Shown piece after piece: positions 24,517 to 34,463 of a DNA stretch of 64,000 nt (positions are counted from its first letter, which is position 1; each line of letters begins with the position of its first letter). The position numbers and the translations under genes are program-made. Origin of the DNA: Scytonema sp. UIC 10036 (GTDB taxonomy: Bacteria > Cyanobacteriota > Cyanobacteriia > Cyanobacteriales > Nostocaceae); assembly GCF_009725235.1 (NCBI RefSeq), contig NZ_WJFC01000046.1, forward strand, positions 9,980 through 73,979, written 5' to 3'. The notes below the pieces were generated by a model, which was not told where the DNA came from, did no database searches, and worked only from the letters and a program-made list of their open reading frames with translations.

Positions 24517-27500
24517 ATGACTCAAATTTTCAATAAATTACAAAACATTTCCCATCAGTATGCGACAATTGTTGATGTTCTGCGCGATCGCAGTTCCAGA
24601 ACACCGCACACACAAGCATTCACCTTCCTTGAAGACGGAGAGACTTTAGAATCGACGCTGACTTACCATGAGTTGGATCGGCGCTCTCGGGCGATCGCAT
24701 CTCAACTCCAAGACTTGGGGTTAAGTGGTGAACGTGCTTTACTGCTGTATCCGCCCGGTCTAGATTACTTAACGGCATTTTTTGGTTGCTTGTATGCAGG
24801 AGTCGTAGCGGTTCCTGCTTACCCGCCGCACAATCAGCGCAACACCCCCAGAGTACAGGCGATTGTCTCAGATGCACAAATTCGTGTTGCGCTAACTACA
24901 ACCACTCTGTTGTCTAAATTACAATCTCTGCTTGCTCAAAAAACGAATTTAAAGGATTTGCGATGGCTAACGACTGACAACCTAGCACAGGAAATAGAAG
25001 ACTCTTGGGAACATCCTGCTATTCATCAAGATTCTCTAGCCTTTCTACAATACACATCAGGCTCTACAGGAATGCCGAAGGGAGTGATGGTGAGTCATGG
25101 CAATTTGCTACACAATTCGGAGTACATAAAGCAAGCGTTTGAACTCACACCAGAAAGTGTGTCCGTTACGTGGTTACCTAGTTTCCATGATATGGGACTG
25201 ATTGATGGGATTATCCAACCCTTGTATACGGGATTTCTGGGTGTTTTGATGCCGCCCGGAGCTTTTATTCAGAGACCAATTCGATGGCTTCAAGCAATTA
25301 CGCGTTACAGAGCAACTCATTGTGGTGGTCCCAACTTTGGCTACGAGCATTGTGTTAACAAAATTACTCCAGAACAACGGGAAACTCTTGACTTAAGCAG
25401 TTGGCGTAGCGCTTACAGTGGAGCAGAGCCGATTCGCCAAGAAACCTTGGAGAAGTTTGCAACATTTTTCAAACCCTGTGGTTTTCAGTCTAGCTTTTTC
25501 TATCCCTGTTATGGTATGGCTGAAGCCACTTTGATGGTTTCAGGCGGTGATGTGAAAGATGAACCGATTTACTGTACTGTTCAAGCAAATGCTTTAGAAC
25601 AAAACCAAGTTGTGGAAGCATCTGAAAATACCGAGAATGTTAGCCATTTAGTAGGATGTGGACATTCGTGGCTGGATACAAAAATTGTGATTGCTGACCC
25701 AGAATCACTAACTCTGTGTGCTTCTGACAGAGTGGGGGAAATTTGGGTATCAGGAGCGAGTGTTGCTCGGGGTTATTGGAATCGTCAAGAAGAAACGGAA
25801 CAAACCTTCCATGTCTACTTGCAAGACACAGGAGAAGGACCTTTTTTGCGAACTGGGGATCTAGGCTTTTTGCACAATGGAGAGCTTTTTATCACCGGGA
25901 GAGCCAAAGATTTAATCATTATCCGGGGTCGCAACCTCTACCCACAGGATATAGAACTGACAGCTGAGCGCAGTCACTCTTCATTGCGTTTAAGTAGTAA
26001 TGCTGCTTTTTCCGTGGAAGTGGGTCATGAAGAACGGCTGGTTGTGGTGCAAGAATTGGAGTTTCGCGCTAAACCGAATATTGATGAAGCGATCGCAGCA
26101 ATCCGTCAAACAGTCACCGAAGAACATGAGGTGGAAGTGTATGCGGTAGTGCTCATTAAACCAGGTAGTATTTGCAAAACCTCTAGTGGTAAGATTCAAC
26201 GCCGCGCTACTAAAGCAGATTTTTTGGCTGGCAAATTGGATGTAGTTGGTAGCAGCATCCTCAAAACAGCTGATGTTGAAACCCAGGAAAATAGGTTGCA
26301 ACGCGACGCTCTCTTGGCGCTTACCCCACAAGAGAGTCAGCCGTTGTTAGAGTCCTATTTAGTAGAACAAGTAGCGCGTGTGCTTTCAATCACACCGCAA
26401 TCCGTCAACTCTCAACAACCACTTAGTACTTTAGGACTCGATTCTTTAAAAGTTTTTGAGTTAAAAAATCGAATAGAGGTTGACTTGGAAGTGACTGTAT
26501 CTGTTGCTGATTTCTTTGAAGGCTTGAGTGCGCGATCGCTTTCCATCAAAATACTTGCTCTTCTAACAACAGAGGCTGATAAACCCTCCGTTTCTCAAGT
26601 GCAAAAAACTACTTCCTTTCATCCTCTCTCTTTTGCCCAGCAGCGATTGTGGTTTATCAATCAACTAGCTCTGAACTCCCCTGTATATAATATTCCTATC
26701 ATTATTAACCTAACAGGACATATTAACGTAGCTGTACTAGAGAAAAGCCTAAACGAAATCATCAGACGCCACGAAGTTTTACGGACTAACTTTATAGTCA
26801 ATGAAAGCAAACCCGTTCAGGTTATCAAATCAGATGTAGCTTTAACTTTGTCAGTTGAGGACTTGCGAGAATTATCAGAGAGCGAGCGCACAAAAGAAGT
26901 ACAACGTTTATCCACTCTCATCGCTCAACAACCCTTCGATCTGTCGAGGGAACCTCTTTGGTGTGCAAAACTTCTACGAAACGCCGAACAAGAGTACAAA
27001 CTACTCCTGACACTGCATCATATTATTGCAGATGGATGGTCTACAAAAGTCCTTATTAAAGAACTAGCAGCACTGTATGAAGCATTCTCGCAAGGAAAAC
27101 CCTCTCCACTTCCTGAATTACCCATTCAATATGTAGATTTTACTTATTGGCAGCACCAGTGGTTACAAAGCGAGCAAATTCAACCTTTGTTAGAGTACTG
27201 GAAGCAGCAGTTAAGTGGAAATTTGCCAGTATTGAACTTACCGACCGACCGACCGCGATCGCCAGTTCAAACCTTCAATGGTGCTCAAGCGAAATTAGTT
27301 CTGTCTCAAACTCTGACAAAAGCACTGAAGAAACTGAGCCATGAAGAAGGCGTAACCTTGTTTATGACCTTGCTTACAGCCTTCAAAATCTTGCTTTATC
27401 GCTACACAGGGCAGACTGATATTGTAGTCGGTTCGCCAATCGCCAGTCGTAACCGAGCAGAAATTGAGTCATTAATAGGATTTTTTGTTAATGTTTTGGT

Positions 27501-29850
27501 ACTGCGTACAGACTTTTCTGGCGACCTGAGTTTTCAGGATTTGCTAGCGCGGGTGAAGTCAACAGCTTTAGAAGCTTATGTTCATCAGGACTTACCTTTT
27601 GAAAAATTAGTAGAAGAATTACAGCCAAACAGAGACTTGAGCTACAATCCACTGTTTCAGGTGATGTTCGTTCTTCAAAATGTGCCAAAACCCAATCTAA
27701 GTCTATCGGATGTATCAGTGACTTATGAAGAAGGTTACAACGGCACATCTAAGTTTGATTTGACATTGTTCATGGAGAATTCCGAGCAAGGTTTGGTTGC
27801 GACTTGTGAGTACAACACAGATTTATTTAATCCAGATACCATTACCCGGATGCTGGGACATTTCCAGACTTTACTGTCAAGCATAGTTAGCGATCCCAAA
27901 CAACGTATTTCAGAATTGCAATTATTAACGCCACCTGAAGTACAGCAGTTACTAGTGGAGTGGAATGATACCAAGAAAGAATATCCACAAGATAAGTGCA
28001 TTCATCAACTGTTTGAAGCCCAGGTAGAGAAAACGCCGTCTGACATTGCTGTTATCTTTGAAAAGCAACAAATAACTTACCGAGAGTTAAACAACCGAGC
28101 AAATCGGCTGGCACGCTACTTGCATCAGCTAGGCGTGAAGCCAGATGTTATGGTTGGTATCTGTATGGAGCGTTCTATTGAAATGGTGGTAGGATTACTA
28201 GCCATTATGAAGGCAGGGGGTGCTTATATGCCCCTAGATCCAGCCTATCCGAAAGAGCGCTTGGCTTTTACTTTGGCAGATTCTCAGGTATCGGTATTGT
28301 TAGCACATCCTCATTTAGTTAATGACTTACCACCAAATTCGGCACAACTAGTATGTATAGACACCGACAGTACAGCGTTTGCTGATTACAGTGCAGAAAA
28401 TGTAGTCAGTAATGTGAATCCAGAAAATTTAGCCTATGTAATTTATACATCTGGTTCAACTGGGAAACCCAAAGGAGTACAAATTCCTCACGGTGCTGTG
28501 GTTAATTTCCTAAGTACCATGCGTCAAATCCCAGGACTCGCTAAGGAAGATATTCTCCTATCTGTCACCACGTTATCTTTTGACATTGCAGCACTAGAAT
28601 TGTACCTGCCACTGATTGTTGGCGCTCGTTTAGTATTAGTTAATCAAGAGGTGATCGCCGATGGCACTCAGTTGTTAAAAGAATTAGTCTCCAATGATGT
28701 AACAGTTATGCAAGCTACCCCTGCTACTTGGAGAATTCTGGTAACTGCTGGGTGGCAAAGCCAGAATAGCATAAAAATTCTTTGTGGTGGTGAAGCCCTC
28801 GACTCTTCACTTGCTCATCAATTGCTAGAACGAGGTCAAGAAGTGTGGAACTTATATGGACCGACAGAAACCACTATTTGGTCTGCTGCACTTCATGTAA
28901 AATATAAAGAGCAACAGCAGGCTGTTAGCTCTATTGGTTGTCCCATTGCCAACACCCAGTTCTATATTTTAGACTCACATCAACAATTAGTTCCTGTTGG
29001 AGTTCCAGGTGAATTGCATATTGGCGGTGTTGGACTGGCGCGAGGTTATTGGAATAGACCTGAGTTAACTGGAGAAAAGTTTATTCCTAGTCCTTTTGAA
29101 TCAGGAAAACGTCTTTATAAAACTGGAGATTTGGCGCGTTACCTAACAGATGGCAAGATTGAATTTTTGGGCAGAATTGACCATCAAGTGAAAATTCGCG
29201 GTTTCCGTATTGAACTAGGAGAAATTGAAGCTTTATTAGAGCAACATCCACAGGTACGAGAAACGGTAGTAGTAGCTAGAGAAGATATACCAAATGACTA
29301 TCGTCTAGTTGCATATCTAGTTACTCATGAGAATGCTAAGCTTTCTGTAAATGAACTACGGGGATTTCTTAAACAAAAACTACCCGAATATATGCTTCCT
29401 TCTGCCTTTATCGGGTTAGATGCTTTACCTTTGACTCCTAATGGCAAAATAGACCGTCGTGCTTTACCAGCACCAGACAATCAGCGTCCAGAGTTAACAG
29501 CGACTTTTAAGCCACCCCAGTCTGAAATGGAACAGCAGATTGCCAAGTTTTGGCAAGAAGTGCTGCATCTAGGTAAAGTGGGTATTCATGATAACTTTTT
29601 TGATTTAGGCGGGAATTCATTACTGATGCTTCAAGTTAATAACAAACTGCGTACAATTTTGCAGCAAGATATATCAGTAGTGACGATGTTTCAGAACTCA
29701 ACTATTTACTCTTTAGCGCAATATTTAAGTCAAACAACAGAAGAGAAATCTATTTTTGAACCGATGCGCGATCGTGTGCAAAAACAAATAGAAGTGCGTC
29801 AGAAACAAAAACAATTACTTATGAGGAAATCAAGAAATAATTCTCGCTGA
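24517..29850 (+). CDS. Lipopeptide-initiating synthetase, FAAL-ACP-C-A-PCP
   Basis: The protein has 1777 residues. A fatty acyl-AMP ligase (about 10-590) shows YTSGSTGMPKGVMVSHGNL, LPSFHDMGLI and GRAKDLIIIRGRNLYPQD. It is followed by an ACP (GLDSLK, Ser about 643), a condensation domain (about 700-1140, HHIIADG), an adenylation domain (about 1163-1680, YTSGSTGKPKG) and a PCP (DLGGNSLL, about 1696). A basic tail (QKQIEVRQKQKQLLMRKS) closes it and may dock to the next protein. The A-domain pocket reads D-I-L-Q-L-G-L-I-W, which from memory matches glycine codes. It should activate a free fatty acid, load it on the ACP and condense it with glycine. I start at the ATG at 24517, with GAGG upstream, not the TTG 12 bases earlier. 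Confidence 0.95.
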   Translation: MTQIFNKLQNISHQYATIVDVLRDRSSRTPHTQAFTFLEDGETLESTLTYHELDRRSRAIASQLQDLGLSGERALLLYPPGLDYLTAFFGCLYAGVVAVPAYPPHNQRNTPRVQAIVSDAQIRVALTTTTLLSKLQSLLAQKTNLKDLRWLTTDNLAQEIEDSWEHPAIHQDSLAFLQYTSGSTGMPKGVMVSHGNLLHNSEYIKQAFELTPESVSVTWLPSFHDMGLIDGIIQPLYTGFLGVLMPPGAFIQRPIRWLQAITRYRATHCGGPNFGYEHCVNKITPEQRETLDLSSWRSAYSGAEPIRQETLEKFATFFKPCGFQSSFFYPCYGMAEATLMVSGGDVKDEPIYCTVQANALEQNQVVEASENTENVSHLVGCGHSWLDTKIVIADPESLTLCASDRVGEIWVSGASVARGYWNRQEETEQTFHVYLQDTGEGPFLRTGDLGFLHNGELFITGRAKDLIIIRGRNLYPQDIELTAERSHSSLRLSSNAAFSVEVGHEERLVVVQELEFRAKPNIDEAIAAIRQTVTEEHEVEVYAVVLIKPGSICKTSSGKIQRRATKADFLAGKLDVVGSSILKTADVETQENRLQRDALLALTPQESQPLLESYLVEQVARVLSITPQSVNSQQPLSTLGLDSLKVFELKNRIEVDLEVTVSVADFFEGLSARSLSIKILALLTTEADKPSVSQVQKTTSFHPLSFAQQRLWFINQLALNSPVYNIPIIINLTGHINVAVLEKSLNEIIRRHEVLRTNFIVNESKPVQVIKSDVALTLSVEDLRELSESERTKEVQRLSTLIAQQPFDLSREPLWCAKLLRNAEQEYKLLLTLHHIIADGWSTKVLIKELAALYEAFSQGKPSPLPELPIQYVDFTYWQHQWLQSEQIQPLLEYWKQQLSGNLPVLNLPTDRPRSPVQTFNGAQAKLVLSQTLTKALKKLSHEEGVTLFMTLLTAFKILLYRYTGQTDIVVGSPIASRNRAEIESLIGFFVNVLVLRTDFSGDLSFQDLLARVKSTALEAYVHQDLPFEKLVEELQPNRDLSYNPLFQVMFVLQNVPKPNLSLSDVSVTYEEGYNGTSKFDLTLFMENSEQGLVATCEYNTDLFNPDTITRMLGHFQTLLSSIVSDPKQRISELQLLTPPEVQQLLVEWNDTKKEYPQDKCIHQLFEAQVEKTPSDIAVIFEKQQITYRELNNRANRLARYLHQLGVKPDVMVGICMERSIEMVVGLLAIMKAGGAYMPLDPAYPKERLAFTLADSQVSVLLAHPHLVNDLPPNSAQLVCIDTDSTAFADYSAENVVSNVNPENLAYVIYTSGSTGKPKGVQIPHGAVVNFLSTMRQIPGLAKEDILLSVTTLSFDIAALELYLPLIVGARLVLVNQEVIADGTQLLKELVSNDVTVMQATPATWRILVTAGWQSQNSIKILCGGEALDSSLAHQLLERGQEVWNLYGPTETTIWSAALHVKYKEQQQAVSSIGCPIANTQFYILDSHQQLVPVGVPGELHIGGVGLARGYWNRPELTGEKFIPSPFESGKRLYKTGDLARYLTDGKIEFLGRIDHQVKIRGFRIELGEIEALLEQHPQVRETVVVAREDIPNDYRLVAYLVTHENAKLSVNELRGFLKQKLPEYMLPSAFIGLDALPLTPNGKIDRRALPAPDNQRPELTATFKPPQSEMEQQIAKFWQEVLHLGKVGIHDNFFDLGGNSLLMLQVNNKLRTILQQDISVVTMFQNSTIYSLAQYLSQTTEEKSIFEPMRDRVQKQIEVRQKQKQLLMRKSRNNSR

Positions 29851-29881
29851 TGTTAAGTGGCAATTTTGGAGTTTATCAATA

Positions 29882-31267
29882 ATGCTTTCTATCCCTCCTC
29901 GTCCTTGGCAGCTATTAGTAATTTCTGCTCAGACTGACTCAGCACTAAAAACTGCTACTGTAAACCTTGCAGATTATTTGAGACAGCATCCTGACTTAAG
30001 CCTTGCGGATGTAGCTCATACATTGCAACGCGAACAACAGGCTTTTAAGCATCGGCGGATGGTTGTTTGTCAGGATATAGAAGATGCTCTAGTTGCACTT
30101 GAAGATCCCAAGCGGATACTTACCAATATCCAAGAAACAAAAGAACGTCCTCTAGCCTTTATGTTTCCTGGACTTGGTACTCATTATGTAAATATGGCTT
30201 GGGAACTTTACCAAGGTGAACCAATATTTTGGGATCGAGTTGACTACTGTTGTGAATTTCTTAAACCGCTTCTCAATCAAGATTTGCGAGATATAATTTA
30301 TCCTAAAAGAGCTTCTCAGCAAGACCAGCAGTTGTCTCTAGAAAATTCTGAAGGCTTAGATTTACGAAAAATGTTAGGTCGCAGCCAGACACAAGCGGAC
30401 GCTTTGACTGTGGCTGCAACATCTTTACTCAATCAAACTCACCTCGCTCAACCAGCCATTTTTGTGATTGAATATGCCTTAGCGCAGCTATTGATATCCT
30501 GGGGAATTCGTCCTCAAGCAATGATAGGCTATAGCATAGGTGAATATGTAGCAGCAACTTTGGCAGAGGTTTTATCTTTAGAAGAGGGTTTAACACTGAT
30601 TGCTGCAAGAGCGCAGATGATTCAAAAATTGCCAAGTGGAGCAATGCTTGCAGTTCCACTTTCGCAAACAGAGATATCTTCCCTACTCAATGACAAACTC
30701 TCACTTTGTGCGGTCAATGGCCCATCTATGGGTGTAATCGCTGGTGAAACCGATGCTATAAAAGCTTTGGAACAACAGTTAACTAAAGAAGGTTTAGCTT
30801 GTCGTCGTCTAGAAACTTCTCATGCTTTTCACTCTCACATGATGGAGGGTGCTGCCTCTGATTTACATAAGTTGGTAACAACATTTAACCTGCAAGCCCC
30901 AAAAACTCCTTATATATCTAACGTCACAGGAACTTGGATAACAGCAGCATCAGCTACAAATCCCGATTATTGGGTTAAGCATATGTGTCAACCTGTATTG
31001 TTTGCTCCGGGTATACAAGAATTGTGGAAAAAACAATATCCAATTTTGTTGGAAGTAGGCCCTGGACAGACTCTAGGTAGCTTTGCGCTGCAATGCATAG
31101 AAGATAATCCAGCGGTAAGTCAGATTATCTTACCCACTCTCAGATATTCCTACGATAAAAAACCAGATCTGGCATTCTTACTGAAAACATTGGGTAGGCT
31201 TTGGATAGCAGGAGCACACATAGATTGGGCGGGATTTGTATCGGCTCAAAAAGTATGCCAAGCTTAG
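29882..31267 (+). CDS. Discrete acyltransferase (AT) of a modular PKS
   Basis: The 461-residue protein is an AT without KS or ACP. It opens with the KS-to-AT linker (RPWQLLVISAQTDSALKTAT) and continues into FMFPGLGTHY, the nucleophile motif GYSIGEY (about residue 215), HAFHSHMM (about 313) and LEVGPGQT. The His before Ser is Tyr, as in PKS3 of this cluster. HAFH is usual for malonyl-type selection. Because the start lies exactly at a linker, it looks like an AT excised from a KS-AT protein. PKS1 downstream has a dead AT, so this enzyme could load it in trans, perhaps from the FkbJ-like ACP. It lies 31 bases after the loading NRPS gene. Confidence 0.9.
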   Translation: MLSIPPRPWQLLVISAQTDSALKTATVNLADYLRQHPDLSLADVAHTLQREQQAFKHRRMVVCQDIEDALVALEDPKRILTNIQETKERPLAFMFPGLGTHYVNMAWELYQGEPIFWDRVDYCCEFLKPLLNQDLRDIIYPKRASQQDQQLSLENSEGLDLRKMLGRSQTQADALTVAATSLLNQTHLAQPAIFVIEYALAQLLISWGIRPQAMIGYSIGEYVAATLAEVLSLEEGLTLIAARAQMIQKLPSGAMLAVPLSQTEISSLLNDKLSLCAVNGPSMGVIAGETDAIKALEQQLTKEGLACRRLETSHAFHSHMMEGAASDLHKLVTTFNLQAPKTPYISNVTGTWITAASATNPDYWVKHMCQPVLFAPGIQELWKKQYPILLEVGPGQTLGSFALQCIEDNPAVSQIILPTLRYSYDKKPDLAFLLKTLGRLWIAGAHIDWAGFVSAQKVCQA

Positions 31268-31317
31268 TTCCTTCGTCTGAATTACATAGCTAATATTAAG
31301 ACATCCACGATTATGTT

Positions 31318-32703
31318 ATGTCAGAAAAACTAACAGTACCGAAACCTACACTTTCTACAATCGATGCAGGAGCTTTGATTGTTGGAATGGTGGTGGGTGT
31401 AGGTATTTTTGAAACGCCAACTTTAGTAGCAGCAAATGCCCAAGATGCTGGAGTTACGATATTTGCATGGTTTTTGGGCGGAGTCATGTCTTTGATTGGT
31501 GCTTTGTGCTACGCAGAGCTAGCCACAGCCTATCCGGATGCGGGTGGTACATATTATTACCTGATGCGGGCTTTCGGTAAGAATTTAGCCTTTCTGTTTG
31601 CTTGGGCGCGGATGGCGATAATTCAGACAGGCTCGATCGCCCTGCTAGCATTTGTATTTGGTGATTATGCTTCCCAGATGTTACCTTTGGGGGAGTTTTC
31701 TTCAGCCTTGTACGCCAGTGGAGCGATCGCACTCTTGACAGTCATAAATTTACTGGGTTTAAAGCAAGGTAAACGGGCGCAAAACTGGTTAACAGTAGCC
31801 AAAATTTTAGGATTACTGTTGGTGATTGTCGCTGGAATCGTTCTTGCAACAACCCAAGGTGGGAATGAAGCGATGGAGCAAAGCACCAGCCTTGCGAATG
31901 CATCTAGCAATCAAACAGGTAATTTTGGTTTAGCGATGGTATTTGTCTTGCTTACCTATGGCGGTTGGAACGAAGCTGCATATATTTCCGCCGAAGTGCG
32001 CGAAGCAAAACGAAATATGGTATTGGTATTATTAGGAAGTATCATTATCATCACAGCCATATATCTACTAATTAACTTTGCTTACTTGCACGGCTTGGGA
32101 CTAGTAGCAATGCAAGTGTCCAAAGCACCAGCAGCCGAATTAATGCGTCGTGCCTGGGGAAATAGCGGTGCAGTCTTTGTGAGTTTCCTAATCGCAGTCT
32201 CTGCCTTGGGTACAGCCAATGCTACTATTTTTACAGGAGCGCGGACTAACTATGCTTTAGGGCGAGACTTTCTAGTGCTGGGATTTTTGGGCAAGTGGGG
32301 AAAACGCACTTCCTCACCTAGCAAAGCCCTGATTTTGCAAAGTGCGATCGCCATCCTCCTGGTAGTCTATGGTGCAATCCAACGTAAAGGCTTTAGCACA
32401 ATGGTAGATTACACTGCACCCGTCTTCTGGTTTTTCTTCCTACTCTCAGCAGTCAGTCTTTTAGTTCTACGTTTCCGAGAACCAGAAACACAACGTCCCT
32501 TCCGAGTCCCTCTCTACCCTGTGATCCCCTTGCTTTTTTGTGCAATTTGTGGATATATGCTGCAATCCAGCCTTGCTTACACGGGTTCCGGCGCACGTCT
32601 GGGAATCGTAGTTTTACTTACAGGCATACCTGTATTACTGCTTAACTACCGCATTTCCAGTAGTCAGCACCATTCAAATATCAGAGAAAAGAAAAAAGTT
32701 TAA
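31318..32703 (+). CDS. APC-superfamily amino acid permease
   Basis: The 461-residue protein has about 12 transmembrane helices. The first helix contains the unwound glycine motif GALIVGMVVGVGIFETP. The CYAELATAYPDAGGTYYYL stretch matches the conserved helix 2-3 segment of the family. These proteins take up or exchange amino acids across the cytoplasmic membrane. It lies within the cluster in the same orientation, between the discrete AT and the lipoprotein methyltransferase, so it may supply an amino acid precursor or export. The substrate is not readable. Confidence 0.9.
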   Translation: MSEKLTVPKPTLSTIDAGALIVGMVVGVGIFETPTLVAANAQDAGVTIFAWFLGGVMSLIGALCYAELATAYPDAGGTYYYLMRAFGKNLAFLFAWARMAIIQTGSIALLAFVFGDYASQMLPLGEFSSALYASGAIALLTVINLLGLKQGKRAQNWLTVAKILGLLLVIVAGIVLATTQGGNEAMEQSTSLANASSNQTGNFGLAMVFVLLTYGGWNEAAYISAEVREAKRNMVLVLLGSIIIITAIYLLINFAYLHGLGLVAMQVSKAPAAELMRRAWGNSGAVFVSFLIAVSALGTANATIFTGARTNYALGRDFLVLGFLGKWGKRTSSPSKALILQSAIAILLVVYGAIQRKGFSTMVDYTAPVFWFFFLLSAVSLLVLRFREPETQRPFRVPLYPVIPLLFCAICGYMLQSSLAYTGSGARLGIVVLLTGIPVLLLNYRISSSQHHSNIREKKKV

Positions 32704-32756
32704 ATATTTTCTTGCATCAAGTCACATTCCTAATAGGAGACAAATATCTAAATATC

Positions 32757-33491
32757 ATGTTAGCAAACTCACTTTTAAAAATCTTTCTTGTCACTATGAG
32801 TGTAGGTAGCCTCTTAGTTGCAGGCTGTACCCAACAAACAACTTCCGAATTCAACACCAATCCTGCAACAACAAACTCCAATACGGTAGAAGTTCAGCAA
32901 TCGACCCCCGAAAGTCTACCCAACAAAGGAGATCCAGATTACCTAGATGGTGCATTTTACGAACCCACACCTCAAGCAATAGTAGATAAAATGCTGAAAA
33001 TAGCAAAGGTAGGCAAGGATGATATACTTTATGACCTTGGTAGCGGCGACGGTAGGATTCCCATCACTGCGGCGAAAAAGTTTGGTGCTCGTGGTGTCGG
33101 TATAGATATCAACCCAGAACTTGTCAAAACAGCAAATGAAAACGCTAAAAACGCGGGTGTAACCGATAAAGTCAAGTTCCTTCAGCAAGACATTTTTAAA
33201 AGTGACTTCAGGGATGCAACAGTCGTGACTCTGTACTTGGATGACGGAGTTAACATAAAATTGAGACCACAATTATTTAAGCAACTTAAACCTGGTACTC
33301 GTGTAGTATCTTTCCAACATCATATGGGAGACTGGGTAGACTACGAGCATATAGAAGAAGCTGATTGTCAGCCAGAAGATAATTGTAGTTTAGAAGATAA
33401 ACATAGTGTAATTTATATGTGGAAGATTCCGGAAAATGTGCCAGAAAATTTGCGACCCGATCCTAACATCGATTCCCAGCGTCTTAAATAG
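32757..33491 (+). CDS. Lipoprotein with class I SAM methyltransferase fold
   Basis: Counting from the ATG at 32757, the 244-residue protein has a signal peptide with lipobox (SVGSLLVAGC, Cys about residue 24), a Ser/Thr/Asn linker and a Rossmann methyltransferase domain. It shows DILYDLGSGDGRIPI (motif I), GVGIDINPELV, a VKFLQQDIF segment and VVTLYLDDGVN. The pattern fits the class annotated as methyltransferases in many cyanobacteria. The predicted periplasmic anchoring makes work on a cytosolic carrier-bound intermediate unlikely. It is therefore a weak candidate for the O-methylation step of the extender pathway that follows. A TTG start at 32712 would spoil the signal peptide. Confidence 0.8.
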   Translation: MLANSLLKIFLVTMSVGSLLVAGCTQQTTSEFNTNPATTNSNTVEVQQSTPESLPNKGDPDYLDGAFYEPTPQAIVDKMLKIAKVGKDDILYDLGSGDGRIPITAAKKFGARGVGIDINPELVKTANENAKNAGVTDKVKFLQQDIFKSDFRDATVVTLYLDDGVNIKLRPQLFKQLKPGTRVVSFQHHMGDWVDYEHIEEADCQPEDNCSLEDKHSVIYMWKIPENVPENLRPDPNIDSQRLK

Positions 33492-33567
33492 CAAGGTTTT
33501 TGTACTACAGGGGTAATGTGACCCAAGTCAAACTGTTGGCGTTTTTAGAGGATGATAAATTGAAGTT

Positions 33568-34443
33568 ATGAACATTCAAACAGTAGGTGTTGTCGGTGCA
33601 GGCGTAATGGGGATAGGGGTTGCACAAAACCTCGCTCAAACAGGTCATCAAGTTATCCTGGTAGATATTTCAGAAAATATCCTAGATAAAGCTAAACACG
33701 AAATTAGGAATAATATTCGCTTTCAAAGTTTTTTCAAAAAAAGCGTAGGCGAAGCCCGCCAAAGGCATCGCAAAGAAAATCCAGATGATATCATAGAAAA
33801 AATAGAGTTTTCTACAAACTATAAAATTTTAGAAAATGCAGATTTTGTAGTTGAAAATGTCACCGAAAAATGGGATATTAAAAAGCAGGTATACTCACTA
33901 CTAGATTCTATTTGTCCAGCAGATTGCGTATTCGCTGCTAACACATCAGCAATTCCTATTACCCGCATTGCTTCAGTTACAAAACGTGCTGATAAGGTTG
34001 TTGGTATTCACTTTATGAATCCTGTACCGATGAAGCCAATGGTGGAGATGATTCGTGGCTACCATACTTCTGAGTTAACAATTGAGACAGCAAAAAAAAT
34101 GCTAGCTCAAATGGGAAAAGAATGCATCATTGTGAATGATTCACCCGGTTTTGTTTCCAACCGCGTGTTAATGTTAACTATTAACGAAGCTGTTTTTCTG
34201 TTACAAGACCAAGTTGCGACAGCAGAAGATGTAGACAAAATCTTTAAAGGCTGTTTCGGTCACAAAATGGGTCCTTTAGAAACAGCAGACTTGATTGGGC
34301 TAGACACCATTTTATTTTCTATCGAAGTCTTGTACGAAAACTTTAACGATAGTAAATACAGACCATGCCCCTTACTCAAAAAAATGGTGGATGCAGGATT
34401 GCATGGTAGAAAAAGTGGTAAAGGATTTTACGTATATCAATAA
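33568..34443 (+). CDS. FkbK-like 3-hydroxyacyl dehydrogenase for ACP-bound extender unit
   Basis: The 291-residue protein has a Rossmann GVVGAGVMGIG loop (residues 7-17), the HFMNPVPMKP catalytic segment with His, the NDSPGFVSNRVL motif and the C-terminal GRKSGKGFYVYQ. It belongs to the 3-hydroxybutyryl-CoA dehydrogenase family. Next to an ACP, an acyl-CoA dehydrogenase and an FkbH-like protein, it matches FkbK/ZmaG-type enzymes, which oxidise glyceryl-ACP at C3 on the way to hydroxymalonyl-ACP or methoxymalonyl-ACP. It starts a tight operon with the next two genes (20 and 37 bases apart). The role is inferred from neighbours. Confidence 0.88.
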   Translation: MNIQTVGVVGAGVMGIGVAQNLAQTGHQVILVDISENILDKAKHEIRNNIRFQSFFKKSVGEARQRHRKENPDDIIEKIEFSTNYKILENADFVVENVTEKWDIKKQVYSLLDSICPADCVFAANTSAIPITRIASVTKRADKVVGIHFMNPVPMKPMVEMIRGYHTSELTIETAKKMLAQMGKECIIVNDSPGFVSNRVLMLTINEAVFLLQDQVATAEDVDKIFKGCFGHKMGPLETADLIGLDTILFSIEVLYENFNDSKYRPCPLLKKMVDAGLHGRKSGKGFYVYQ

Positions 34444-34463
34444 ATAGGAATAATCTCAGAATC

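Noticed and set aside
32757..33491. Assignment as the FkbG O-methyltransferase of the extender pathway
   Set aside because: The protein has a lipoprotein signal and would lie outside the cytoplasm, where the carrier-bound intermediate does not occur.
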